A DNA stretch of 64,000 nt from Aselliscus stoliczkanus (Eukaryota > Chordata > Mammalia > Chiroptera > Hipposideridae). The translations under genes and the position numbers were made by a program. This document shows positions 1-11,060 of this stretch, piece by piece. Positions within the stretch are counted from its first letter, which is position 1. The number at the start of each line of letters is the position of its first letter. The stretch lies in assembly GCA_033961575.1 (NCBI GenBank), contig CM066740.1:90131117-90195116 (forward strand). Direction: 5' to 3'. The notes beneath the pieces are model-generated. The model worked only from the letters and a program-made list of their open reading frames with translations, made no database searches and was not told where the DNA came from.

Positions 1-1369
1 TGGAGTTCTATCTACCTTCTGGCCCAGAAGGACAGGGGTCATGCCATGGGGAGACAGTCCCAGGATGACCCCAGGACACTGCCCCCAGCCTTTCAGAGCC
101 ACACCGTGAGTATACAGCCATACCTGGCGAGCAGCGCATACCTTCTTCAGGGGAATCCCTGCAGATGACAGAGATGTGGGTGTGCTGCCAGATTGCACAC
201 TTCTCCTCCTCCTCCCTGGTCCATGCTCACCTGGTCTGTGGTGACTTTCCCGCCCTACCAAGGAGCTTGGGTTTTGACGCACGCAGAACCTCAGCACAGA
301 AAATGCAGGAGACGGGGTGTTCTGATGAACCTCAGGAGGACACATCCATCCGTGCTGTTAATGTGTGATGAGTCCATGTGGGCCGTCGGGGAAGATTTTG
401 AACTACAGCTTCTCATTTCCAGCTGACCCCAGTAGGCAATGCCGATGCACCCCCTCAGCTTGGGGAGCAGGGGCCCAGGGATCTGCCCCCCTTGAGTTAC
501 ATGAGAGGCACGTCCACAGCTGACCTGCTGCCATCCACCCGTCTACACACCAATGACATGGCTCCTGCAGAAAAAACCCACGGCCTCCGCCTGATGTCAG
601 AGATTACCGCTGCCCGAGCATCGATTTCCTCCTCTGGGTCCCTGGTTTCCTCTGCGTCCTAGACGTCAGAGAGGCGTTGGCAGACCTCTGAGCTGAGCTG
701 CTGCCCCTACCCTGCAAGTGCCTCTGAGCGGGGCCCTGGCACTCTTTTTCAAGATGAGGGAGGAGATCCCTGCTTTGCCAAGATCCCAGCGACCTTCACC
801 CCCTGATCCAGAGTCCTAGGACTTAGGAATTTAGACTCTGAGGCATCTGTATACATCTGACCTGAGTCCAGCCTCCTTTATCATCATCATACTAACCTCC
901 AAATAGAGTGGCTGTTAGGTACCAGGTTCTGTGCCGAGGGATGCACTTCATCTCATGACAGGAGAGCAGGGCAAGGAACATGGTGGGTCCCCTTGTCATC
1001 GACGAGGAAACGGAGACTCCGTGGTTTGGCAGTTTGTCTCAGGGTTACTGCCAAGTTAGAAGCACACTTTTCAGTAATAAGGTCACATTGCTCCGAAGTG
1101 CCATAACTGAATGCTTTGTCTACTAAACGTTTCATAGTGACTTATTAAAACAGAAATATTTCACTAGCAATATGGAAGAATGTTTATAAGTTAGATGCTG
1201 AATCACTTTTCTTCTTCCTTACATGGTAAAAAGTTTCTCTCAAAGTTGGAACTTCTGTGGATTAGCATGGTTTTGAGGAATCAATTGAAATTGTGATCAA
1301 CTGTTTTAATTTCTGTAGTTCTAGTTTGTAAGTTGCTGAGTGTTGGGTTGTTTGTTTTTTATTTTCCAG
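1..1369. other. GALNTL5 intron; MIR-like remnant at about 915-1075
   Basis: No exon of GALNTL5 could be found here; the preceding exon (encoding the ILVDD region) must lie further left. The stretch at 915-1075, with CTCATGACAGG and GAGGAAACGGAGACTC, resembles an antisense MIR. The rest is unremarkable intron. Confidence 0.5.
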
Positions 1370-1492
1370 ATGACTTGAAAGAAAAACTAGACTATCACCT
1401 AGAAATTTTTCGAGGAAAGATTAAATTAATAAGAAATAAAAAGAGAGAGGGACTGATTCGAGCGAGGCTGATAGGCGCGTCTCGTGCTTCAG
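1370..1492 (+). CDS. GALNTL5: GALNTL5 coding exon (internal, first in window)
   Basis: Preceded by the acceptor TTTTCCAG and followed by the donor GTATGA. It encodes the end of the VDD region and then [20 protein letters not shown] and [17 protein letters not shown]. It enters with two bases completing an Asp codon and leaves one base of a Gly codon. The paralogous GALNT11 exon at 46516-46641 is three bases longer. Confidence 0.93.
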
Positions 1493-2189
1493 GTATGAAC
1501 ATGTCTGTTGGGACATGACCCGGTGTCTGTGTCCCAGAAATAATCCTCGGGGAGACCCTCTATATCTCCACTGCCATAAACACAGAGTGGAAATGTATTT
1601 CCGCCATTGGAGTCTTTAATCTTCTTTTGACTTTGGAAGCATTCTACTTTAAAATGTCAATTTGTGATTTCAAATAGATGACAGCGAGTCTTTTGTGGGG
1701 AGCATAATGTCAGTCCCCTGTTGCAGGTTGAAGTTCCCCAGATACAAGCTCTAAGATGGAATTGTACATGCATGGAACCCACTGGGGTGCTCTTGGGAAC
1801 CCCACTTGTCATGGTATGAGGAAAGCAAGACTTAATGGGGGGGGGAGTGGGGCTGTGGTGCAGCTGCTGATCTTTCAGGAGACCCTGAAGCCAGGATGGG
1901 CATCAGTTCCGAGCCTATGAGGTCAAGACGAAATGAAACGAGAAAGAGTTTACAGAGAGAAAAGTCTGTGAAGGATGAAGGGGAGAGGGAGAGAAGTGTG
2001 GACCTGAAGATTCCGGCCTGACACCTGGGAAGGCAGAGAGGGCAGGGAGGAGTTTGGGGTTGAAAGAGCTTCATAGAGGCTCAGCTGGGCTGGTGGGGAA
2101 CCCCAAGCAAAGATCACCTATCTGTTCAAGGAATCCTGCAATGGGCCCAAATGTCCCAGTTCTAGTTCTCCCCTACCCTGCACCCCGCC

Positions 2190-2234
<45 letters not shown>

Positions 2235-5200
2235 TGCTTACTCATTGGCTGGGAGCCCCCTGGGGAGAGCAAGGCCTTGGTGTGAACACTGCAGTAGATC
2301 CCAAAGATTTGGAAGCTGTCAGACCCACTTCTCCCAGCAAGTTCTCTGGAGTAGAGCGCTGAGTAGCTCACTTCCTGGGCGGCCACCAAGAGCAGCACAG
2401 AGAGGTCCCATGTCCAGGTAAGGGGACCAGGCATGGATGAGGACAGCCCTACCCCAGGGGAGGGGGCATTGCCTTGAACAAGCCCTGAGCGGTCAACACT
2501 GCTGGGGAACACATCCCGAGGGGGCCTGAGTTTTCCAGCTATCAAGCTTCCTGGAACCTGAAAGATCAGAGGTTGTGGGGAAAATATTAAACAAAAACCA
2601 GAGGAGATGGGTAATGTCCAAGGGTATTTCATCAGGCCCCGTTGCAATCCAATGAGAAACTCAGTTCCATAGCAGAAATCCCTGATTGAGCAGAAAGCCA
2701 CATAAAAGCCAAATCTGATCGTCTTTTTCTGTCGGCCTGACCGATTGGGACATAGACAAGACATGTTCATTGTCGCAAACACAACACAAGTTACGGACAC
2801 AGCATGAAGACACAGTGTTTTCACACCCCTGGTTTTATGCATTAAATACATACACATGCATACATAGCTTTAAGGCTTTTTAAACATAGAATCACACTGT
2901 TTATATTGTCCTGCAACATGCATTAAACAAATACACATGCATACATAGCTCTAAGGCTTTTTAAATATAGAATCACACTGTTTATATTGTCCTGCGACTC
3001 TTTTAATTTAATTTTAATGTTTTGGAACTTTTCCCGTCACAGTATTTAAGACTTAGGTTACTTCTTAATCATAGTGTGATATTCCATGTGGGGAACGGAT
3101 TGCCATCATTTGTTTAGCTGTTTTTCAATTGATTTTTTTATCTTTTACTATTACTAAAAAAAAAAAAAGAAATGCTTCACTGGCAATTCTTGTACATAGA
3201 TCATTGTGCAAATGTGCTTGTGCCTATGGGATAAATTGCTAAAAGTGGACTTGCTGGGCCAAAGTGAAGTTCTTATTTTACATTTTGATGGATACTGCCA
3301 AATTGCCTTAAAAAAAGACTGCACCGATGAACGGTCCCATCAAAGGGTGCAAGAGGCCGTTTTTCCTGGAGCCTCGCCAGCACCGGTCATTACCAAACAC
3401 CCACTTTTCATTTGGGCCATGCCATTTCCCCCCATGTTCTCTAAGCAGAATAGACCCTCACGCAAGCTTGAACTCAAGAACAAAAATAGTTATGCATCTT
3501 TACATCCTGAGCACCAAAATTTAAGTGCCAAAGAAGGTATCCTCACAGTAAGCATTTGCCGAATTGAGTTGATTGAACAAAGCCAAGCTAAAGTATTTTT
3601 TTAACTGAAGGCTAGCTCAGTTCCACCTGCTTTTTGAGAATCTTCCCGAAACCCACTCTCTAAACCACAGCTCACCAGCCCTTTCTGAACATCTGTTGCA
3701 CACGATGTTCCACATTTTTTGGTACAAAATGAAGTCTGTGTTTCTTGTCTCCCCAAATGGAACTGAAAGCATCTCAAGAGCCAAGCACGTAGTAGTTAAA
3801 TGCTCGACAAATAGCTTGTGTTGAACTTTGATTTGGGTTGTCTGATATTTCATCCGTGTTCTTGCTTCCCCAGGGGAAGTCCTGGTGTTCCTGGACAGCC
3901 ACTGCGAGGTGAACAAAGCGTGGCTGGAGCCCTTGCTGGCTGCCATCAGCAAGGACCGCAAAACGGTGGTGTGTCCTCTGATCGATGTCATTGACTACAT
4001 GACCCTGGAATACCAGTCCTCTCCTGTTGTGAGAGGAGCTTTCAACTGGTATCTGGAATTTGAATGGGATAATGTTTTCTCTTATGAGATGGATGGACCA
4101 GAAGGACCCACTAGACCCATCCGGTGAGATTTCTTCTGGTTATGGGGAAATTGCATACGTGTATTGGTACCTGGAAGAAAGGAAAGCTGTCAGAGATGAT
4201 TCCTTTAATGTTTTGGATTTAATGATATTTTGTTATTTATTTTGTTTCTAAAAGTCTGTACCAGTAGAATTGGGTAGGTTTTGAGCTTCTTACTTTCAAA
4301 ATGAGCATCTCACCCCAGTTTGCAGTGCCTCTATGGGTAGAATCCCCCTAATCTCAGATGTTCGTCTTCAGAATGTGGACTTTGTCCTCAGGAGCAAGTT
4401 GTGTGCTGATCAGTGAAAATGCCAGCACTGTGGATGGTCCAGAAAAAGTAGACGTCTTTGCCAAACTCATTTATAGAATGTTTATCCAAGTTGCTTCCAT
4501 CTTTAATTTTATAGGTTGAGATGAACGTTGATTTTCTTAGATGATTAGTCTTGGAAACTATGTCTAAACGTGAGAACAATTTGAATATCGTGACTTTTAA
4601 CTGCATTTGTGAGGCTGTTTCTGAAGGGATTTCCTGCAGGTCCCTTTCCACATTACTTGGCAACTTTTGACACCGAGCTCCCTTCTCTTCTTTTACTATT
4701 AATTTCTTGGTTTCACAAACCACAAGAATAAATTTTCTAACACTATGGCCTAGCAAGTCCTTGATCTTTGCTTCTATTAACTCTTGTCTCTTAAGCTCAC
4801 TTTAATCAGGCTTTGCCCCCCTGCCAAACTTGGTAATAGCCTTCACATCGTCAAATCCAGTGTACGGCTCTCAATTCTCAGTCGGTCTGCCCACAGCGCT
4901 CGATGCTGCTGCACTCTCTCTTCCCTTCGCTGCGGACCACCACCGTCTCCTGGTCGCCCTCCTACCTCAGCAGTTGCTCCTTCCACCCTCCGCTGATTCC
5001 TTCTCTTCTGTCCAGCCTTTTACTGTCGAAGTGCCCAGGTCTTTGTCCTCTTCTCCACCTTCCGCCCTCATAGAGTGAATCTCATCCTCTTTCTGTTGAC
5101 AGCTCCTATACATATGTCTCCATCCCTGGCCTACGGGCATCGCCAATTGAATGCTGAATACACATCTTAAACAGGTTCAAAACTGAATCGTCCCGCAGAA

Positions 5201-8200
5201 CCCTGCTCTAACCACAGCATTCCCCACCTCAGTGCATAGAAACTCCATCTTTCAGGTACCCAGGCCAAAAATGGGGGTGTTAGCCTTGACTCTTTTGCTG
5301 GTTCTATCTTCAAAATATATCAAAATCACGACCACATCTGACCACCTTCATTGGTATACCCTTATCCCAGATTCCATCGTCTTTCTCTGGGACCACTACT
5401 TCCATCTTTGCCTGTTGACTCCCTAATTTATACCTAACACATTAGAGATGCTTAATCGATACTGTTTTGAAACAATGAATGAATGAACACGTAATTATTT
5501 TCCAAACTATTCAGTTTGGTATTATTGGGCCCTGCTACTGGTGGATAAAAAGAGATGTTTTGTAACATGCTTGTTTTCCCAGAAGGAAATATTACAATTT
5601 ATTTAATGCCCTTAGAAAGGGGGATCTCGAAACCTCACAACTCAATTCAAGCGTCATCCCCATGGGAAACCCACAGCCTGAAGATGATTTCCCCTCCGAC
5701 CAAGACAACAGTTAATATAGATTGCTGACATAATTTGACATGCTGTATATTGCTGACATGATAAGTCAAAGTTATTGCCTACTTTTAGGTAGTTATGCTT
5801 GTAATTTAGTAATTTTATGTACTTAAATGTTAATTTTGGTATTAGTGGGTGTGGCTGTTTTCTAGTTTTTAACTATGTTGTCACTAATATCCAATATAAT
5901 TTTGGCAAAAATCCATAATGACTGAATCTATGGAATCAATCTGATATTTACGTGTCCTTTTTTTCTTTAGGTCCCCTGTAATGGCTGGAGGACTTTTTGC
6001 TATAAAACGGCATTATTTTAATGAGCTTGGACAGTACGACAAAGACATGAACTTCTGGGGAGGGGAAAATTTGGAACTTTCACTAAGGGTAATTCAGATT
6101 TTGGTTTTTTTTTTTTTTTTACATAGTTACCTTTGTACATAGGGAGTGAACTCTAAGTCACATCATCTGCAGTGGCAATTATGCGATTTTCTACATGAGT
6201 GTCTGGTACCTTTCTGGTGTCACATGAAATACATGATTTATGGGGCTCCTTGCAAAAATTGAAAACATTTAATAAAATACCTGATTTTCTTACCATATGT
6301 TATTTCTAACGAATGGCATCAAATTAATATAATTTTAATCTATTTGTGGAATCTTTCTTATTATACTGATTGTTTTGGTTCTTGTGTTGGAAATAACACA
6401 GGATTAGGAGGTAGGGGACCTGGATGACACTAAATATATGGGCTGTCTTAGTTCTCAGATTCTCCATCTGTAAAATGAGAGGACTCAGGAGGGATGTCTG
6501 AGTTGCCTCCTTCCTCTTAAATCCTGAGATTCTTGCTATAACACTGATGAAACTAGAAATCATTATGGTATACACACCTGTATACGTATCCTTCTTCATT
6601 TCTCACTTCCTCTTCATTTCAGCAAATCACCATCCTGGGGCCCTCAGCATCCTGTGACATCATCCTGGAACTGTCACCAGTTTAATATTGATGTCCCTAT
6701 TGGGTAGTCTTTGGTCTTCCATATACTTGAGGTGACTGCAGCATTTGTCACTGTAGAACAGTCTTTTCCAAAAGTTTTCTTGGATTTTTAGGATGACATT
6801 TCTGGTTCCCCTTCCTCTTGGTGGCGCTCAATTCTTTTACAGGAATTGCTTCTTCTGTGCATTTCTTAAACACGGGTGTTCCCAAGACTGTTGTTTTTGT
6901 TAGTCCTCTCTTCGCACCCCATGTGCTCACTAGCGGTTTTGCACCTGTGAAGCCATGCCGGTTGTTAACATAGTCCAAGATTTCCTTACATGGTGGGAAG
7001 AACGCCTACTCTGAGCCAACTGAGTACCTCTCACTTGCAGCCCAACCACCCCACCGTTCTCCAAGATCTCTGGGCCTCCCCATGACCCAGCAACTAAAGG
7101 GATAGCACCCGGCAGGGCGGGGCCACCAGGACCGGTGGCAGCTCCTCTGTTTGGAGGGGCCAGCGCCTGTGCCAGCCCTTATTAGTGTTTTCCATAACTG
7201 ACCTGCACCGCCTCCCATGGCTGCACCTGACACCTGTATGGTGACAATACCCAAATCTAAAGTTTCCGTTGAGGACTCTCTCGAGAGTTCTCCTTAAGTT
7301 CAATGCAGCCATCATTTAAGGAGCACCTTCTATGTCCGGTTGTGCCACATTCTGGGTATTCAGAAGAAGACACATTTGTTCGTTCATTCGTTCATTCATT
7401 CACTCATTCATCACTCACTCATCACTCTTTATTGAGAATCTGTTATGTGCCAAGCACTGTGCTGGCTGTTAAAATTCAGCAGCACACAATGCAATAGTGG
7501 TTTCTAATGCCATGAAGCTTCCATTCGATTGGGGTAGGGTGAGATGATGTGTTTAATTTTCCTTTGATATATGTAATAAAGGAGAAACAAGGAGTACTAT
7601 GAGGTCATATAAAAGGGGAACCTAGCCTTGTCTTTGGGGAGGATTATGTCTTAGATGGCTCCCCTACTGAAGTGGCATTGAAGTTAAGATATAAAGACTA
7701 ACAATGTGTTTCACTTATTCACCAAGTTTATTATGTGTGACAGGCACTGCTCTGTTGTGAGTCCAGGTGCTTACAGGGTACCTTCATTTGAATGTCCCAT
7801 AGATAGGCTAAACCAACATTTCAAAAACAGAACACATTTCTCCTCCTTCTAGCCCACTCCTCCTCCCCTGTTCCCTCTGTGGTGGATGACAGGCAACCCC
7901 CACTCACCTGCCCACCCCCTATACTCCCTGTCGAATTCTTGCTTAGTCTCCACTACTCCTCTCATGGCCCACCTTCCTCAGCAAACCTGGTCAGTTCAAC
8001 CTTTAATCATCCCTTGGCTCTGTCCACCTTCCTTTCTCCCCCCCGCCCCACCCCACCACAGTCCATAGTTACAGCCTTGCTGTAGTTTCTTTAGGAAGAC
8101 TTTCTTGAACTCATCCTTCCTCCCCCTACACACACACACACACACACACATACACACACACACGCCCCTATGCATGCTTCACCGTTACAGCACAGGCTTC

Positions 8201-10970
8201 ATAGTTAGAGCACATGCTTCACTGTTATAGCACTTCATGTCATGTGTATGTATGTGTGCACACATATGTACCTGAATTAATGTTAATTAATAAATTGTTA
8301 GGACGAAAAAGAATTTTTATGTTTTTCTCTGTACTTTTCTACATCTGCCAGTTTTTCAGTCATCATATTTTACCTCTAATAAAAAAGTTATTAAACACAA
8401 GTATTGTAAAGGGTTTTAAGCACAAAAAAGACTAATGATTGAATTCAGCCATGGTCAGAATTTCTCTTGTTACTTGTTTATGGCCAACAATACTTAGTTG
8501 CTTCAGAATATTGTTTGAGAATATTTTAAGACAAAATATCTTGCCACTCTTCACACATAATTAGCATCCGAATTGATCCTGTGTGAGAGAGGCAGAATCA
8601 CTTAGTATTCAGAGTGTTAGTTATGGGGCCATATTTCCTGAGCTTGAACCCTGTGCTCTGCCACTTACCAGCTCTGTGTCCCTGGGCAAGCTTCTGCATC
8701 AATCTAAATATTAGTGTCTTCGTCTGTAAAATGGGGATAATCACAGTAGTTACATTAAAGGGGTATTGTGAGGATTGGATGAAATAAGAAACTTAATAAA
8801 TGTTAGCTAGTGTATCCCTTTTAAAAAATTCAGCAGTTGCCTGTTACTAGCAAACATACATGAATATATTTTCTGTTTTCCTTACGTCTAGATCTGGATG
8901 TGTGGAGGCCAACTCTTCATACTACCGTGCTCTCGAGTGGGACATATCAATAAGCAACACTTCCTGAATGAACCTGGAGGTACCAGAGATGCGATATATA
9001 ACAACCTCAGACTGGTGCATGTTTGGCTGGATGAATACAAGGTAAAGGACATGTTTCTGGTTGGGAAAGATGAGAGGGTGTACAGAGTGGGGCTTCCTCT
9101 AGAGGAGTCTTCTACGGCCTTTCCAGATGTCAATTTTTGTTCTTTTCTCTGTGTTCTTCCTTAAATTAGTAGCACCCGTTCAACCACTTGTCCACCCATC
9201 TCCAGACTCGCTTTTCAAAAAGTTCATTCTGCTACACTTGCACCATATTTTTTCTTTTAATTTTTAAGGAAACTCATGTTTCTCAGGAGCAAATCGACCA
9301 ACATGGTAGTCTTTTTTTGTTTTTTTTCCTAGACCTATTCATTCCCCCTATGCCTCACCCTCAAGGATTGCCCCTCTCCCTGTTCCTATGCCCACAGGCA
9401 ACTCTTTAGATCCTACTCCTCCACCTACGTTCCCAAGTGATGTGGCTGCGGCTAATCTGGGGACCACGCAAGAACCTCCACTACCTCGTTTCTACCACAG
9501 TCCAAGATTTCTATACCAAATCCATACCCCTTCATTTGTGCATCGCCCCAAGGTTGAAGCCCATTACTCAGACCTAAAAAGGTGCACATACAGAGAACAG
9601 GTAGTTGTGGTTCCATTTTAATTTCAAAGCCCTCCATCCAGAATCCATGCGCAATGACGATGGACAGTAACCCTAACGAGACCTCCTTTTAGATACATGG
9701 GGAGACACATGTAAGACTCTCTCTGTGGTATTACATGTTCTGGTCTTGATCTAATATTTAATTTATTCTTTTCAATTACAAAAGGAATAATGCTCAATTT
9801 CTTTAGTAATCTAGGCAATGTGAGTTAAAACTCTAGTGAGTGATTTCTACACAGCCACCTAGACTTACACAAAAAATGTTACAGTCTGATAGGACAAGCG
9901 GGCTTCCAATGGGGAGATGTAGCCTAAGGGCTTCTCTGCCTTCACTCCAAAATGACAACACCCTTGCCCCACCCTCAGGTCCATCCCCTGTACCAGATCA
10001 CACTGGGGACCTAGGACTGGTAAGACATGATGGCAAAGTCCTACAGCTGTCAAGGATGCCTGCGAAAAAAATTCCAACATGGCGTGCCCATAACACGCCA
10101 ATCTGCATAAGCAAGCTCCTTCCCTCATTCAACAAGATTACTATACTTTATGCTTTCAAGGAGGCTTTGGTCTACTTAGAATAACACCACTTTTAATATG
10201 GGGCAGGATGAGTCCATCAGACATTCATACTTGGTGCTTCCTTCCATCAGAGTGCCTGAAAGACTAAACAGCAGTGCTAATAATGGCTGACATTGACATG
10301 CCACCTACTATGTGCCAGCCTTCATCTCCCAAGGGCTTTACACGTATTAAAGTGTTCAGTCCTGACAACAATATCATGAGGGTAGGGTCCAAGTTAATGG
10401 TTAATAAATAGCAGAGCCGGAATTTACATCCAGGCTGCCTTCCTCTAGGATCAATTTGCCTTTAGCCTCTGCACTAGCCCCTTTTCTGAGACCATGGAGG
10501 TAGAGATTGGGACTGGGGAGTGAGGGGTTTTGTCCTTGAGTATCCCTGAGAGAGTAAGAGAAGGGATATACTGAAATACATGGCTGTGATTCTTGGGCTC
10601 CTGAGAAGCAGGACCCAATCTTTCCCATCACAGCACAGGCTGTGAATACATGTAGGGTGAGTCCCAGGTCATATGCATGTCCCTACACAGAGGAATTGGT
10701 TGGTTTTTTGGTTGTTTTTTTTTAAGTTCATATGATCAAAATATACACTGTATGTTATATGTCACGATTGGATTACCTAAGATTGGTTTGGTTTAATGAA
10801 ACTCTATTTCCATTCAGGAGGAGTTTTTTTTACGAAGACCTAATCTGAGATCCACTCCCTATGGAAACATTAGTGAGCGTATTGAATTACGGAAACGATT
10901 GGGTTGCAAGTCATTTCAGTGGTATTTGGATACTATCTTCCCAGAATTGGAGCCATCTACACACAGCTGA
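1370..10970 (+). CDS. GALNTL5: GALNTL5, C-terminal half of the coding region (5 exons, partial at 5')
   Basis: Inactive-type member of the polypeptide N-acetylgalactosaminyltransferase family. Family knowledge: testis/sperm-associated, lacks the lectin domain, and no transferase activity has been shown for the human protein. The joined exons are 1370-1492, 3874-4123, 5971-6088, 8892-9041 and 10818-10970. They give 264 residues plus TGA; earlier exons lie left of the window. Visible in order (local numbering): the [12 protein letters not shown] segment, the metal-binding D49-S-H51 motif, W154-GGEN, and SRVGH182. The usual family loop FRKRRPY is replaced by INKQHFLNE, so UDP-GalNAc handling is probably lost. 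The protein ends PELEPSTHS just after the catalytic domain. All junctions have AG acceptors and GT donors, and phases match the neighbouring GALNT11. Identity is firm because of the [10 protein letters not shown] and [13 protein letters not shown] segments. The reading frame is intact, so this is a gene and not a pseudogene. Confidence 0.93.
2190..2232. repeat. (CA)n microsatellite
   Basis: An uninterrupted run of about 21 AC units in a GALNTL5 intron. It generates the cysteine/valine stretches seen in open frames on either strand. Confidence 0.95.
2838..2999. repeat. 81-bp tandem duplication
   Basis: Two adjacent copies (2838-2918 and 2919-2999) of a segment beginning TGCATTAAA and ending TTATATTGTCCTGC. 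They differ at only a few positions. The source looks like an old antisense interspersed repeat that continues to about 3180. Confidence 0.85.
3874..4123 (+). CDS. GALNTL5: GALNTL5 coding exon with DSH motif
   Basis: A 250-nt exon between CCCCAG and GTGAGA. It encodes [19 protein letters not shown], with the D-x-H metal motif, through to [11 protein letters not shown]. Its length is identical to the corresponding GALNT11 exon (48961-49210). It ends two bases into an Arg codon. Confidence 0.95.
4770..5490 (+). repeat. L2 (LINE) 3' fragment
   Basis: The segment follows the L2 3' consensus as I remember it: a pyrimidine-rich protein-like part, then AACAGGTTCAAAACTGAATC, CCACCTCAGTGCATAGAAACTCCATC and CTTCAAAATATAT. 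It ends near AATGAATGAATGAAC. It lies in a GALNTL5 intron and is ancient. Confidence 0.6.
5971..6088 (+). CDS. GALNTL5: GALNTL5 coding exon with WGGEN motif
   Basis: A 118-nt exon between TTTCTTTAG and GGTAATTC, the same length as GALNT11 54082-54199. It encodes [20 protein letters not shown] and then [15 protein letters not shown]. From memory the human protein reads WGREN here. This copy has the canonical family WGGEN. Confidence 0.94.
7390..7480 (-). repeat. L2/MIR-like fragment with TTCATTCA simple repeat
   Basis: TTCATTCATTCACTCATTC is followed by TTATTGAGAATCTGTTATGTG and CCAAGCACTGTGCTGGC. This is the recognisable reverse end of an ancient mammalian LINE2/MIR element. Confidence 0.5.
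8129..8164. repeat. (CA)n microsatellite
   Basis: ACACAC repeat with one TACACA interruption, in an intron of GALNTL5. Pyrimidine-rich L2-like sequence lies just before it (about 7790-8110). Confidence 0.9.
8590..8812 (+). repeat. MIR SINE
   Basis: Matches the MIR core and tail order: GAACCCTGTGCTCTGCCACTTACC, then CTGGGCAAGC, CTGTAAAATGGGGATAAT, and GTGAGGATT. It ends 80 bp before the 8892 exon. Confidence 0.8.
8892..9041 (+). CDS. GALNTL5: GALNTL5 coding exon with degraded catalytic loop
   Basis: A 150-nt exon between TCTAG and GTAAAG. It encodes [18 protein letters not shown], then [18 protein letters not shown], then [12 protein letters not shown]. It is one codon shorter than its GALNT11 counterpart (153 nt). 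The segment after the metal-ligand His is unlike the conserved [10 protein letters not shown] of GALNT11. Confidence 0.94.
10276..10450 (-). repeat. MIR SINE
   Basis: Antisense MIR signature: CCACCTACTATGTGCCAGCC, then TTACACGTATTAAAGTGTTC and AGCAGAGCCGGAATTTACA. Confidence 0.7.
10818..10970 (+). CDS. GALNTL5: GALNTL5 terminal coding exon
   Basis: Begins after CCATTCAG and runs through [20 protein letters not shown] and [22 protein letters not shown] to a TGA at 10968-10970. The paralogous GALNT11 exon continues in frame into the lectin linker. Here the frame closes, no donor site follows, and a polyadenylation signal appears 24 nt after the stop. Confidence 0.95.
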   Translation, partial: EEFFLRRPNLRSTPYGNISERIELRKRLGCKSFQWYLDTIFPELEPSTHS

Positions 10971-11060
10971 AAGAGAAACAAATCATCTTCATTAATAAAG
11001 GGTTCAAAAGTCCTTTAGTCCTTCACCATAGAGAAGAGCACAAGTTTGGAACATCACGAA
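10971..11060 (+). pseudogene. Out-of-frame relic of the GalNAc-transferase linker after the GALNTL5 stop
   Basis: Reading the frame that starts one base before the stop-codon frame gives [20 protein letters not shown]. This aligns with [20 protein letters not shown] encoded by GALNT11 exon 9 (58738-58956). The relic continues the homology of the terminal exon past its stop codon. The donor site present in GALNT11 (GGAAGG|GTAAGA) is not preserved. I infer an old frameshift that cut off the lectin domain, and the remnant now forms the 3' UTR. Confidence 0.65.
10994..10999 (+). promoter_or_regulatory. GALNTL5: Polyadenylation signal AATAAA of GALNTL5
   Basis: AATAAA lies 24 nt after the GALNTL5 stop codon. 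If it is used, the 3' UTR would be only about 40-60 nt. It also lies inside the out-of-frame remnant of the linker coding sequence. No closer alternative signal is seen. Confidence 0.55.

Noticed and set aside
2162..2857. 231-residue minus-strand open frame in a GALNTL5 intron
   Set aside because: It spans a (CA)n microsatellite read as Cys-Val repeats and intron sequence, and has no recognisable domain or splice support.
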